Source: Aquisalimonas sp007126095
GTDB lineage: Bacteria > Pseudomonadota > Gammaproteobacteria > Nitrococcales > Aquisalimonadaceae
Reading direction: 5' to 3'
DNA length: 64,000 nt
NCBI RefSeq assembly: GCF_048323695.1
Contig: NZ_JBLWFT010000013.1
Span: 1-64,000 of the forward strand
The notes under the pieces are model-generated. The model was not told the origin of the DNA. It saw nothing but the letters and a program-made list of their open reading frames with translations, and made no database searches. A program made the position numbers and the translations under genes. Shown here one piece after another: positions 8,330-17,018 of the stretch (positions within the stretch are counted from its first letter, which is position 1; every line of letters starts with the position of its first letter).

Positions 8330-9328
8330 TCATTGTTCTCCGCTAAGGCGCACCAGCATGCGTCCGTGGACCTTGCGGTCCATGAGGTCGGCGCAGGCCT
8401 GGGGCACGTCGTTCAGGGTCAGTTCGCGTTGGCCGATGGCCTGGAAGTCGTCGGCCTTGAGCAGTTGGGCGGCCCGTTCCCAGATCTTCAGGCGCAGGGT
8501 CGCGGGGCAGTAGACGGAATCGATCCCGAGCAGGCTCGCGCCCCGCAGGATGAACGGCATGACCGTGGTGTTGAGCTCAATGCCCTGGGCCAGACCGATT
8601 GCCGCAATGTTGCCAAAGGGCTTCACCGTGCGGGTGAGCCAGGTGAGCGTCTCGCCGCCCAGTGCGTCCACGGCGCCGGCCCATTCCGCCTTTTCCAGGG
8701 GGCGTTTGCCGTAGTCGACCTGTGTCGGGTCAAGAATGGCCGTGGCGCCGAGGCTGCGCAGGTAGTCGGCGGCCTCGGGCTTGCCGGTCATGGCCGTGAC
8801 GTCGTAGCCGGCGCGGCTGAACAGGCGCGTCGCAAAGCTGCCAACGCCGCCGCTGGCGCCGGTGATGACCACCGGCCCCTGCTCCGGGCGCTGGCCGTTC
8901 TGTTCCATGCGCACCAGCGCCATGGCTGCCGTGAAGCCGGCGGTGCCGATCACCATGGCCTGGCGCAGGTCCAACTCGTCGGGGAGCGGGACGACCCAGT
9001 CGCCCCGGACCCGGGCGCGCTCGGCGTAGCCACCGTCGTGGGTCTCGCCCATGCCCCAGCCGGTGACCAGCACCTTCTGGCCGGGTTTGAAGCGCGGGTC
9101 TTCGGACGCCTCGACCGTGCCGGAGAGGTCGATTCCGGCGACCAGGGGGAACTTCCGGGCGATCTTGCCCTTGCCGGTAACGGCCAGGGCGTCCTTGAAG
9201 TTGATACCGGACCAGGCGTTGCGGATCTCCACCGCACCTTCGGCAAGGTCATCGAGCGTGATGTCCTCGACGCGGGAATCAACGCCCTTGTCTGCTTCGT
9301 GAATGCGCAAAGCCTTGAAGGAACTCAT
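8330..9328 (-). CDS. acuI: Acryloyl-CoA reductase (NADPH), AcuI/YhdH family
   Basis: This 332-residue medium-chain dehydrogenase/reductase reduces acryloyl-CoA to propionyl-CoA in characterised AcuI/YhdH members. It shows an N-terminal GroES-like fold with SGINFKDALAVTGKG and VAGIDLSGTV, then a Rossmann part with VITGASGGVGSFA. No structural zinc cysteines are visible, as expected for this zinc-free branch. It is the first gene of the prp operon, one base from prpB, so the propionyl-CoA it would make feeds directly into the methylcitrate cycle. The physiological source of acryloyl-CoA (3-hydroxypropionate, DMSP or acrylate) cannot be told from this window. Confidence 0.88.
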   Translation of the reverse strand: MSSFKALRIHEADKGVDSRVEDITLDDLAEGAVEIRNAWSGINFKDALAVTGKGKIARKFPLVAGIDLSGTVEASEDPRFKPGQKVLVTGWGMGETHDGGYAERARVRGDWVVPLPDELDLRQAMVIGTAGFTAAMALVRMEQNGQRPEQGPVVITGASGGVGSFATRLFSRAGYDVTAMTGKPEAADYLRSLGATAILDPTQVDYGKRPLEKAEWAGAVDALGGETLTWLTRTVKPFGNIAAIGLAQGIELNTTVMPFILRGASLLGIDSVYCPATLRLKIWERAAQLLKADDFQAIGQRELTLNDVPQACADLMDRKVHGRMLVRLSGEQ

Positions 9329-9417
9329 GATAACCCCCTGATCCGATGCGGAGGCCTAGTCTAACTCAGCGAAAGAGCGGTTCCCAAAACGCTTTCAATT
9401 CATAATGTTAGTACACA

Positions 9418-9440
9418 AAAACGCAGAAAAGGTGCGTTTT
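9418..9440. promoter_or_regulatory. Inverted repeat upstream of the acuI-prp operon
   Basis: AAAACGCA (9418-9425) and TGCGTTTT (9433-9440) are perfect inverted arms around GAAAAGG in an AT-rich patch about 90-112 bp upstream of acuI. They could be a regulator operator for the operon or a weak terminator hairpin for lpdA, which reads in from the right. No PrpR gene is present in the window. Confidence 0.4.
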
Positions 9441-9517
9441 CAATCAGGGACAGGCCGTGGAGCCGGCCCATATACCCTTTTTTATTTCAATACTGGCCCG
9501 CTTGTTGGATTGGAACT

Positions 9518-9547
9518 GCCCGGCGCCCGCTGGGAGGGGCGCCGGGC
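9518..9547 (-). terminator. Hairpin after lpdA
   Basis: GCCCGGCGCCC (9518-9528) and GGGCGCCGGGC (9537-9547) form an 11-bp GC stem with an 8-nt loop, beginning 8 bases past the lpdA stop on the minus strand. No immediate T-run follows. It may be a stabilising or Rho-assisted 3' end. Confidence 0.45.
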
Positions 9548-9555
9548 CCGCCCCG

Positions 9556-10977
9556 TCAGTTGGCCTTGTGAATGGCCCGCTTGGACACCGACAGCGCTGC
9601 CTCATGCACCGCCTCGGACAGAGTCGGGTGCGCGTGGATGGTGCGCGCAAGATCTTCCGAGCTGGCGTGGAACTCCATGGCCACAACCGCCTCGGCGATG
9701 AGTTCCGAGGCCTGCGGGCCGACGATGTGCACGCCGAGCACGCGGTCGGTCTCCGCATGGGCAATGATCTTGACCATGCCGGCCGTCTCTTCCATGGCGC
9801 GGGCACGGCCGGTGGCGCCGAAGTTGAACGTGCCGCTCTTGAACGGGATGCCGGCCGACTTCAGCGACTGCTCCGTGCGACCCACCCAGGCGATCTCGGG
9901 GTGCGTGTAGATGACCCAGGGGATGGTGTCGTAGTTCACATGGCCGTTGCCGCCGGCAATGAGCTCCGCGACCATCACGCCCTCTTCCGAGCCCTTGTGC
10001 GCCAGCATCGGGCCGCGCACCACGTCGCCGATGGCATAGACGCCCGGCAGGTTGGTCTCGCACTGCTCGTTGACGTTGACGAAGCCGCGCTCGTCCAGTA
10101 GCAGATTGGCGTCCTCGGAGAAGAGGTCGCCGGTATTGGGGCGCCGGCCGACGCAGACGATGAGCTTATCGACTTGGAGGCTCTGCTTGCCGTCCTTGTC
10201 CTCGTAGTGAACCGTGACGTTCTTCGCCGTCTTGGCGTTGGTCACGCGCGCGCCGAAGCGGATGTCCAGGCCCTGCTTCTTGAACTCGGCCTGGGCGCTC
10301 TTGGCCACGCGCTGGTCCACCGTGGGCAGGAACTGGTCCTGCGCTTCCAGCAGCACCACCTTGGACCCCAGGCGGCTCCAGACGCTGCCCATTTCGAGAC
10401 CGATGACGCCGGCCCCGATGATGCCCAGCCGCTTCGGCACATCGTCGAAGTCCAGGGCGCCGTCGGAGTTGACGATCCGGTCGCCGTCCAGCGGTGCCGC
10501 CTCGATGTCGATGGGGCGGGAGCCCGGCGCCAGGATGACGTTGTCCGCCTGGTAGGTCTCCTGCTCGCCCTTGTGGCCGGTGACCTGGACCTGCTTGTTG
10601 TCCAGCAGCTTACCGTTTCCCTTGAGCCAGTCGATCTTGTTGGCCTTGAACAGCTGCGCAATGCCGCCGGTGAGGTCCTTCACCACCTTGTCCTTGCGCT
10701 TGATCATCTCCTTGACGTCCAGCTCCACGTCCTTGGCCTTGATGCCGTGGGCGGACAGGGTGTGCGTGACCTTGTGGTACTGCTCGGAGGAATCCAGCAG
10801 TGCCTTGGAGGGGATGCAGCCCACGTTCAGGCAGGTGCCGCCGAGGGAGGGCTCACCATCCTTGTAGATGAAGTTGTCCACGACGGCCGTGTTGAGGCCG
10901 AGCTGCGCGGCGCGTATGGCGCCTACGTAGCCGGCGGGGCCGCCGCCGATGACGATGACATCGTAATGCTTGGACAT
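9556..10977 (-). CDS. lpdA: Dihydrolipoyl dehydrogenase (E3) of the 2-oxoglutarate complex
   Basis: This 473-residue flavoenzyme reoxidises dihydrolipoyl groups with NAD+. The FAD site is VIVIGGGPAGYVGA near the N-terminus, and the redox pair is Cys49/Cys54 in GGTCLNVGCIPSK. The second nucleotide-binding motif is GIIGAGVIGLEMGSVW, and the C-terminal acid-base His lies in HAHPTLSEAVHEAA. There is no lipoyl domain, unlike the paralogue at 47675-49453. It follows sucB by 58 bp, so it is the dedicated E3 for SucAB, although sharing with other complexes is possible. Confidence 0.95.
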   Translation of the reverse strand: MSKHYDVIVIGGGPAGYVGAIRAAQLGLNTAVVDNFIYKDGEPSLGGTCLNVGCIPSKALLDSSEQYHKVTHTLSAHGIKAKDVELDVKEMIKRKDKVVKDLTGGIAQLFKANKIDWLKGNGKLLDNKQVQVTGHKGEQETYQADNVILAPGSRPIDIEAAPLDGDRIVNSDGALDFDDVPKRLGIIGAGVIGLEMGSVWSRLGSKVVLLEAQDQFLPTVDQRVAKSAQAEFKKQGLDIRFGARVTNAKTAKNVTVHYEDKDGKQSLQVDKLIVCVGRRPNTGDLFSEDANLLLDERGFVNVNEQCETNLPGVYAIGDVVRGPMLAHKGSEEGVMVAELIAGGNGHVNYDTIPWVIYTHPEIAWVGRTEQSLKSAGIPFKSGTFNFGATGRARAMEETAGMVKIIAHAETDRVLGVHIVGPQASELIAEAVVAMEFHASSEDLARTIHAHPTLSEAVHEAALSVSKRAIHKAN

Positions 10978-11035
10978 GGATGACTCCTGATAATGACTGG
11001 GAGCCCGGGCCCCGAGGCCCGGGCGACCGGACGGC

Positions 11036-12337
11036 TCAGACCTCCAGCAGGAGGCGGGCCGGGTCCTCGATGATTTCCTTGAGTGCCACCAGGAAGCTCA
11101 CCGCCTCCTTGCCATCGATGATGCGGTGATCGTACGACAGCGCCAGGTACATCATCGGCCGGATGACGATCTCGCCGTTCTCCACGACCGGTCGCTCCTG
11201 GGTCTTGTGCATGCCCAGGATGCCGCTCTGTGGCGGGTTCAGGATCGGCGTCGACAACAGCGATCCGAAGATGCCGCCGTTGGTGATGGAGAAGGTGCCA
11301 CCGGTGAGCTCGTCCATGGACAGCTTGCCGTCGCGGGCGCGCTTGCCGAAGTCGATGATGTTGGACTCGATCTCCGCGAAGCCCTGGTGTTCGGCGTTCC
11401 GCAGCACCGGGACGACCAGGCCGCGGTCGGTGCTCACGGCGATGCCGATGTCCTGGTAGCCATGGTAGATGATGTCGCTGCCATCGATGGAGGCATTCAC
11501 CGCCGGGTAGCGTTTCAGCGCTTCACAGGCCGCCTTCACGAAGAAGCTCATGAACCCGAGCTTGATGCCGTGGGTCTTCTCGAACTGCTCCTTGTACTTG
11601 GCGCGCAGGTCCATCACGGGCTTCATGTTGACCTCGTTGAAGGTGGTCAGCATGGCGGCGGTTTGCTGGGCCTCGACCAGCCGCTCCGCGATGCGCTGGC
11701 GCAGGCGCGTCATGGGCACGCGGCGCTCGGTGCGGTCGCCCGCGGCGGGTGCACCGCTCAGGGCGGGTTCCGGCTGGGCCTCCTTGGCTTCCCGGGACCG
11801 GTCGCGCGCCGGCGGAGTCGGCGGCTGGGACGGCTCTGGCGTGGGACCGCCGTCGCCGTCGCTGCCTTCCATGTGCCTGAGCACGTCTTCCTTGGTGATT
11901 CGCCCGCCCGGGCCGGTGGCCTCAATGGCGTGGGGGTCGAGCTGGTGCTCGTCCACCAGGCGGCGAACGGCGGGGCTCAGCTCCGCGTCTTCGGCCGCCT
12001 GACTACGGCCTCCCTGTGACTTGGCGGACTCGGCTTCCGCCGGCTCTTTCTGGTCGCCACCGGTCGAGGCAGCAGGTTTGTCTTCCCCACCTGCGGCGGC
12101 CTTTTCGTCCAGCGTACCGATGACCTGATCGGCGGTGACCGTGTCACCCTCGCCCGCCTTGATCTCTCCGAGAACGCCGTCTGCGGGCGCTGGTACCTCC
12201 AGAACGACCTTGTCGGTCTCGATGTCGACGAGATTCTCGTCCCGGCCCACGGCGTCGCCCGGCTGCTTGTGCCAGGTGACGACCGTGGCCTCGGAGACGG
12301 ATTCCGGTAGCGGCGGTACCTTGATTTCGATGCTCAT
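11036..12337 (-). CDS. sucB: Dihydrolipoyllysine succinyltransferase (E2 of 2-oxoglutarate dehydrogenase)
   Basis: The 433-residue E2 transfers succinyl groups from E1 to CoA. Domains run in order. A lipoyl domain covers about residues 1-78, with the lipoylated Lys43 in DIETDKVVLEV. A long Ala/Pro/Glu linker follows. The subunit-binding domain contains LSPAVRRLVDEHQLDP and GGRITKEDVLRHM. A second charged linker leads into the catalytic domain, which ends with the active-site motif LSYDHRIIDGKEAV. It lies between sucA and lpdA on the minus strand. Length and motifs fit SucB well. Confidence 0.95.
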   Translation of the reverse strand: MSIEIKVPPLPESVSEATVVTWHKQPGDAVGRDENLVDIETDKVVLEVPAPADGVLGEIKAGEGDTVTADQVIGTLDEKAAAGGEDKPAASTGGDQKEPAEAESAKSQGGRSQAAEDAELSPAVRRLVDEHQLDPHAIEATGPGGRITKEDVLRHMEGSDGDGGPTPEPSQPPTPPARDRSREAKEAQPEPALSGAPAAGDRTERRVPMTRLRQRIAERLVEAQQTAAMLTTFNEVNMKPVMDLRAKYKEQFEKTHGIKLGFMSFFVKAACEALKRYPAVNASIDGSDIIYHGYQDIGIAVSTDRGLVVPVLRNAEHQGFAEIESNIIDFGKRARDGKLSMDELTGGTFSITNGGIFGSLLSTPILNPPQSGILGMHKTQERPVVENGEIVIRPMMYLALSYDHRIIDGKEAVSFLVALKEIIEDPARLLLEV

Positions 12338-12385
12338 CCAGTGCCTCGCTTGTTATTGGCTCCGGTATGGTCCGGATCGTGCGAA

Positions 12386-12409
12386 GCCGGGCCCGCCAAC
12401 AGGCCCGGC
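12386..12409. other. Hairpin in the sucA-sucB spacer
   Basis: GCCGGGCC (12386-12393) and GGCCCGGC (12402-12409) form an 8-bp stem within the 104-bp spacer. A smaller GTGGCC/GGCCAC stem lies close to the sucA stop. These could tune mRNA decay between E1 and E2; nothing else is visible in the spacer. Confidence 0.35.
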
Positions 12410-12441
12410 GTTGATGTCGGATCGTGGCCCTGGCCACGAGA

Positions 12442-15270
12442 TTAGATGGTCAGGGCATCCTCGACCAGTTTGCGCTGCTGCTCATGGTGGACCTTCGGGT
12501 AGCCCACTGCCGGCGATGCGGATGCGTCCCGGCCGGCGTAGTGAAGCTGCTGGGTCTCCTTCATGCAGCGGCGGAAATGGTGCTGACTTGAGTACCAGGC
12601 CCCCTGATTCTTCGGCTCTTCCTGGCACCAAACCACGGTCTTCGCCTTGCCGTAGCGGCGCCGCAGCAGTGCGGAGAGGTCGTTCTCCGGGAACGGGTAG
12701 AGCTGCTCGACGCGCACGATGACGGTGTCCTTTATGTCGCGGTTGCGGCGCTCGGTGAGCAGGTCGTAGTAAACCTTGCCGCTGCAGATGATCACCTTTC
12801 GCACGTCCTTGACCTTGATGTCATCGATCTCGTCGATGACGTTGTGCCAGTGCCCTTCGGTGAGGTTCTCCAGCGCGGAAGTGGAGAGCTTGTGCCGCAG
12901 CAGGCTCTTGGGGGTCATGACGATGAGCGGCTTGCGGTAGCGGCGCAGCTGCTGGCGGCGGATCATGTGGAAGAACTGCGCCGGAGTTGTCGGCACGCAC
13001 ACCTGGATGTTGTTGTCCGCGCACAGCTGGAGGAAGCGCTCGAGCCGGGCCGAGGAGTGCTCCGGCCCCTGACCCTCGTACCCGTGCGGCAGGTACATGG
13101 TGAGTCCGGACAGCCGGCCCCACTTGGTCTCCCCGGATGTGATGAACTGGTCGATCACCACCTGGGCGCCGTTGACGAAGTCCCCGAACTGGGCCTCCCA
13201 GATCACCATGGTGCGGGGGTCGTTGGTGGCGTAGCCGTATTCGAAGCCAAGCACCGCCTCTTCCGAGAGCAGCGAGTCGATGACCACGAAGTCCTCCGGC
13301 TCGGTGGTGACGTTCTTCAGCGGCACGTAGGTGCTGCCGTCGTTGGCGTTGTGCAGGACGGCGTGGCGGTGGGAGAAGGTGCCGCGTCCGCTGTCCTGGC
13401 CGGTCAGGCGGACCTTGTGCCCCTCGCGCAGCAGCCCGGCGTAGGCCATGGTTTCGGCGAAACCCCAGTCCATGGCCAGCGCCCCGGCGCCCATCTTGCG
13501 GCGGCTTTCCATGATGCCACTGACCCGTGGGTTCAGCTCGAAGCGATCCGGCAGCTGCTGCAGCGTCTCGTTCAGCTCCCGCAGCACCTGCGGCGACAGA
13601 TTGGTGTCCACCGGGTCATCCCAGTTGCCCTGGAAGTAGGTGTCCCAGTCCACCGCGTAGTCATTGCGCACACCGGTGAGAATGTGCGGCGCGACTACTT
13701 CCTCGTTGTCCAGCGCGTCACGGTACTCGCGGGCGATGGTGTCCGCATCCTCGCCGGCGATCAGTCCCGCCTCGTGCAGCCGTTGGGCGTACAGCTTGCG
13801 CACCGGCGGGCGTTTCTTGATCTTGCCGTACATCATCGGCTGCGTGGCCGCCGGCTCGTCCGCTTCGTTGTGGCCGTGGCGGCGGTAGCAGATCACGTCG
13901 ATGACCACGTCCTTCTTAAACCGCTGGCGGAAATCCAGCGCCAACTGCGTGACGAACAGCACCGCCTCCGGGTCATCGCCGTTCACATGCAGGATTGGCG
14001 CCTGCACCATCTTGGCGACCTCAGTGCAGTACAGTGTGGAGCGCGAGTCCAGCGGGTTGGAGGTGGTGAAGCCGATCTGGTTGTTGACGATGACGTGCAC
14101 CGTGCCTCCGGTGTAGAAGCCGCGGGCCTGGGAGAGCTGAAAGGTCTCCATCACCACGCCCTGGCCGGCGAAGGCGGCGTCGCCGTGGATGAGCACCGGC
14201 AGCACTTCCTCGCCCCAGCGGTCGTGCCGGCGCTGCATGCGCGCGCGCGCGGAGCCCACCACCACCGGATCGACGATCTCCAGGTGCGAGGGGTTGAAGG
14301 CCATGGCCAGGTGCAGGGCGCCGCCCGGGGTCTGGATGTCGGAGGAGTAGCCCAGGTGGTACTTCACGTCCCCGGAACCGGCGTTCTCCAGGTTGAAGTT
14401 GCCTTCGAACTCCTGGAACAGGTCCGCCGGTGATTTGCCGAGGATATTGATGAGCACGTTCAGGCGACCGCGGTGGGCCATGCCCATGACCATCTCTTTC
14501 ACGCCCTGGGCGCCACTGCGCTGGATCAGCTCGTCCAGCAGCGGGATGAGCGCCTCGCTGCCTTCCAGCGAGAAGCGCTTCTGCCCCACGTACTTGGAGT
14601 GCAGATACTTCTCGATGCCCTCGGCCGCCGACAGGCGCTCCAGCGTGGTGCGGCGCTGGTCGCCGTCGAGTTCCGGGCGTCCCTGGACACGCTCGATGCG
14701 CTCCTGGATCCAGCGCTTCTCGCGGGTGTCCGTGATGTGCATGAACTCGGAGCCAACGGTCTGGCCATACGTGTTCTTGAGGAACGCGATGATGTCGCGA
14801 AGCTTCATGCGGTCGGCCGTGAACAGGGAGCCCGTGTTGAACTCGGCGTCCATGTCCGTTTCCGTCAGATTGTGGAAAGCGGGATCGAGGTCCGGAATGG
14901 GCGAGGCGTCGCGCAGGTCCAGCGGGTCCAGATTGGCCGCCTGGTGGCCGCGCACGCGCCATGCGTTGATCAGACGAAGCACGGCCGCCTGTTTTTCCGC
15001 GGCGTCCGGCGACATGGCCGGGCCGCCGCTGCCGGCTGTCGCACCGCCGTTACGCCGGGCGCGGCGGACGAACTCCTCGCGCACCTGGCTGTGGGGGACC
15101 TCGCGGGCCTGCCGGGGTTCGGCGTCTTCGAGACCCTTGAAGTAGGTCCGCCACTCCTGGGGTACCAGCGAGGCATCACGAAGATATTGCTCGTAGAGGT
15201 CTTCGATGAACGAGGCGTTGCCGCCGGCAAGATACGAACTGCGCTGCAACTGCTGAAAGGAGCCTGACAT
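12442..15270 (-). CDS. sucA: 2-oxoglutarate dehydrogenase E1 component
   Basis: The 942-residue thiamine-diphosphate enzyme decarboxylates 2-oxoglutarate and passes the succinyl group to SucB. The N-terminus FIEDLYEQYLRDASLVPQEW is the conserved E2-binding region. GMAHRGRLNVLINILGK and HGDAAFAGQGVVMET are hallmark cofactor and active-site stretches. The full-length family size is kept. The start follows AAGGTGG about 8 bases upstream. It is the first gene of sucAB-lpdA; sdh and sucCD are not adjacent, which separates this unit from the enterobacterial sdh-suc cluster. Confidence 0.96.
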   Translation of the reverse strand: MSGSFQQLQRSSYLAGGNASFIEDLYEQYLRDASLVPQEWRTYFKGLEDAEPRQAREVPHSQVREEFVRRARRNGGATAGSGGPAMSPDAAEKQAAVLRLINAWRVRGHQAANLDPLDLRDASPIPDLDPAFHNLTETDMDAEFNTGSLFTADRMKLRDIIAFLKNTYGQTVGSEFMHITDTREKRWIQERIERVQGRPELDGDQRRTTLERLSAAEGIEKYLHSKYVGQKRFSLEGSEALIPLLDELIQRSGAQGVKEMVMGMAHRGRLNVLINILGKSPADLFQEFEGNFNLENAGSGDVKYHLGYSSDIQTPGGALHLAMAFNPSHLEIVDPVVVGSARARMQRRHDRWGEEVLPVLIHGDAAFAGQGVVMETFQLSQARGFYTGGTVHVIVNNQIGFTTSNPLDSRSTLYCTEVAKMVQAPILHVNGDDPEAVLFVTQLALDFRQRFKKDVVIDVICYRRHGHNEADEPAATQPMMYGKIKKRPPVRKLYAQRLHEAGLIAGEDADTIAREYRDALDNEEVVAPHILTGVRNDYAVDWDTYFQGNWDDPVDTNLSPQVLRELNETLQQLPDRFELNPRVSGIMESRRKMGAGALAMDWGFAETMAYAGLLREGHKVRLTGQDSGRGTFSHRHAVLHNANDGSTYVPLKNVTTEPEDFVVIDSLLSEEAVLGFEYGYATNDPRTMVIWEAQFGDFVNGAQVVIDQFITSGETKWGRLSGLTMYLPHGYEGQGPEHSSARLERFLQLCADNNIQVCVPTTPAQFFHMIRRQQLRRYRKPLIVMTPKSLLRHKLSTSALENLTEGHWHNVIDEIDDIKVKDVRKVIICSGKVYYDLLTERRNRDIKDTVIVRVEQLYPFPENDLSALLRRRYGKAKTVVWCQEEPKNQGAWYSSQHHFRRCMKETQQLHYAGRDASASPAVGYPKVHHEQQRKLVEDALTI

Positions 15271-15544
15271 GTCATACCACCTTCGTCGTCATGACGCTTG
15301 GGTGAACCGGATGATCGGGGTTGAATCGGGAGGGGCTGAGACCGGGAAGCGGGCGGTTGCCGTGGGCGGCATCCACTGACTGTTGCGGGCGACCGGGGGA
15401 TGCCGGAAAAGAGGGGGACGCCCTGCGCCAGGGCGCCGAACCGTCGCGTAGCATCCACATTGATGGGGTGTTCCCCATGATAACCAGCCACCTCCCGAGA
15501 GGGTGTTCACATGGCGGAGCAGCGAAGCCCGCGCTCCAGTTCCT

Positions 15545-15589
15545 CCGGAATCGGAAAACTTACTACTTAGTAAATTTTCCCGATTACGG
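15545..15589. promoter_or_regulatory. Long AT-rich dyad upstream of sucA
   Basis: The core TTACTA-CT-TAGTAA (15560-15573) is flanked by GGAAAA and TTTTCC. Outside these lie CCGGAATC and the near-matching CGATTACGG. The whole 45-bp dyad has only a few mismatches and stands out from the GC-rich background. It lies about 280-325 bp upstream of sucA and could be an operator, or a hairpin if transcribed. Confidence 0.5.
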
Positions 15590-15635
15590 CGAATCCGTTG
15601 GCATAAAATAACGCGCGGACTGACACCGAGGCAAC

Positions 15636-15653
15636 CGCTCGGGAGCGTTTTTT
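15636..15653 (+). terminator. Short rightward intrinsic-terminator-like hairpin
   Basis: CGCT-CGGG-AGCG is followed by six T (15648-15653) on the plus strand. No plus-strand gene precedes it, so it is either chance or the end of a short unannotated RNA starting near the dyad at 15545-15589. Confidence 0.3.
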
Positions 15654-15725
15654 GCGGGTAATGGCACAAAACCGGCCGAGAATATCATCAGAAAGCACGG
15701 GTACTCGGGATGACCGCATTGCGCG

Positions 15726-16487
15726 TCAGTCCTGCGGCTCGGTATCGTCAGCCTCATTCTCGCCGCTGGTCCCATACCAGCGGGACAGCCACAGCCCCAG
15801 CTCGAACAGCAGCCATACCGGGATGGCCAGCATCACCTGGGAGATGATGTCCGGCGGAGTCAGCAGCATGCCGCAAGCGAACGCCGCCACGATCACGTAG
15901 GGGCGCTTCGCCGCCAGGTTTGCGCGCGTGGTGGCGCCGGTGCGGATCATCAGCAGCGTCGCGATGGGGACCTCGAAGGCGAGGCCGAACACCACCAGCA
16001 TGGTGAGTACGAAACTGAGGTATTCGCTGATGTCCGGCTGGTAGCTGACGCCCAGTGGCGCGACGCCGGCGAAGAAGGGGAACACCAGCGGCAGCACCAC
16101 AAAATACGCGAACAAGGCCCCGAGGTAGAACAGCAGCGTGCTGGAGATCAGCAGCGGCCAGACCAGGGTCTTCTCGTGCTTGTAGAGCCCCGGAGCGATG
16201 AAGGCCCACAGCTGGTAGAGCAGATACGGGATGGTGACGAACAGCGCCGCCACCAGCGACAGCTTCATCGGGATCAGAAAAGGCGAGGCGACCTGAATGG
16301 CCAGCAGCTCGCCGTCCGGCAGTACACGCCGCAGGGGCGAGGCCACGAACGTGAACAGATGATCATAGAACGGGTAGATGGCGAGAAACGCCACCAGCGT
16401 TGCCCCGAGCGCGCGCATCAGGCGCGAGCGCAGCTCGAGCAGGTGGCTCAGAAACGGCCGATCCTCGTCGAACTCAGGTATTGCCAT
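15726..16487 (-). CDS. tatC: Sec-independent translocase TatC
   Basis: The 253-residue inner-membrane protein is the signal-peptide receptor of the twin-arginine export system. It starts with the family pattern FLSHLLELRSRLMRALGATL, and a conserved loop shows LWAFIAPGLYKHEK. Six hydrophobic segments are expected and can be traced through the sequence. The C-terminal tail is short and acidic. Its start overlaps the end of tatB by 14 bp. It is the last gene of the hisBHAFIE-tatABC run. The Tat-signal HiPIP at 41558 is a likely substrate. Confidence 0.95.
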   Translation of the reverse strand: MAIPEFDEDRPFLSHLLELRSRLMRALGATLVAFLAIYPFYDHLFTFVASPLRRVLPDGELLAIQVASPFLIPMKLSLVAALFVTIPYLLYQLWAFIAPGLYKHEKTLVWPLLISSTLLFYLGALFAYFVVLPLVFPFFAGVAPLGVSYQPDISEYLSFVLTMLVVFGLAFEVPIATLLMIRTGATTRANLAAKRPYVIVAAFACGMLLTPPDIISQVMLAIPVWLLFELGLWLSRWYGTSGENEADDTEPQD

Positions 16488-16905
16488 CGCTGTCTCGTTC
16501 GCCCTTCGCCGTTTCGCCGTGAGTCACCCGGTCGTCGCCACCGGCTTCGCCGTCGCCGGCCGGTGCGTCAACATCGGCGATGGAGGGGCGCCCCTTGCCA
16601 CTGCCGGATGCGCCCTTGCCCGTCTTCTTCTTGGATGCACCGATGGGGGCGCTGGTCCGTTCGCCCTTGGTGACATCCTCGTCGAGCCCCAGGTCCAGGT
16701 CCTTGCGGAAATCCCGTTCGGCCTTGCGCAGTTCGTCCAGCCGCGCCTCCCGCTCCACGTCGCGTTTGACGGAGTTGAAGACCGAGCGCGCCCGCCCGAC
16801 CCACAAGCCCATGGTGCGCGCGACGCGCGGCAGCCGTTCCGGGCCGATCACCACCAGGGCGACCACCAGGATCAACAGCATTTCCGGGAAGCTGATATCA
16901 AACAT
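16474..16905 (-). CDS. tatB: Sec-independent translocase TatB
   Basis: The 143-residue protein has one N-terminal membrane helix (about residues 5-21). It then shows the TatB hinge IGPERLPRVARTMG and an amphipathic helix with VFNSVKRDVEREARLDELRKAERDF. The remaining tail is charged and low-complexity. TatB works with TatC in binding twin-arginine signal peptides. It lies between tatA (113 bp upstream) and tatC (14-bp overlap). The Glu in the membrane segment near the start is conserved in TatB. Confidence 0.93.
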   Translation of the reverse strand: MFDISFPEMLLILVVALVVIGPERLPRVARTMGLWVGRARSVFNSVKRDVEREARLDELRKAERDFRKDLDLGLDEDVTKGERTSAPIGASKKKTGKGASGSGKGRPSIADVDAPAGDGEAGGDDRVTHGETAKGERDSDGNT

Positions 16906-17018
16906 GATGGCAGGCTGGCGGCATCGGGTCAGCGTTCATGGAGTGCGTCAAGACCGGAACCTGCCGTCTGCCGCCGGTACGTGCCGGCGGCGACCAGCGA
17001 CGGCGTGGTCCGCTCCGC

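Larger units (their letters stand above)
15271..15725. other. 455-bp intergenic region upstream of sucA
   Basis: This lies between the tatC stop and the sucA start, both minus strand. No convincing protein is seen. The open frames here lack ribosome sites and family likeness. It holds a long AT-rich dyad (15545-15589) and a short terminator-like hairpin oriented rightwards (15636-15653). The sucA promoter must lie here, but no clear -35/-10 pair could be fixed by eye. Confidence 0.6.

Noticed and set aside
15289..15669. Small minus-strand proteins upstream of sucA
   Set aside because: Several short open frames exist but none has a ribosome site, consistent composition or recognisable domain.
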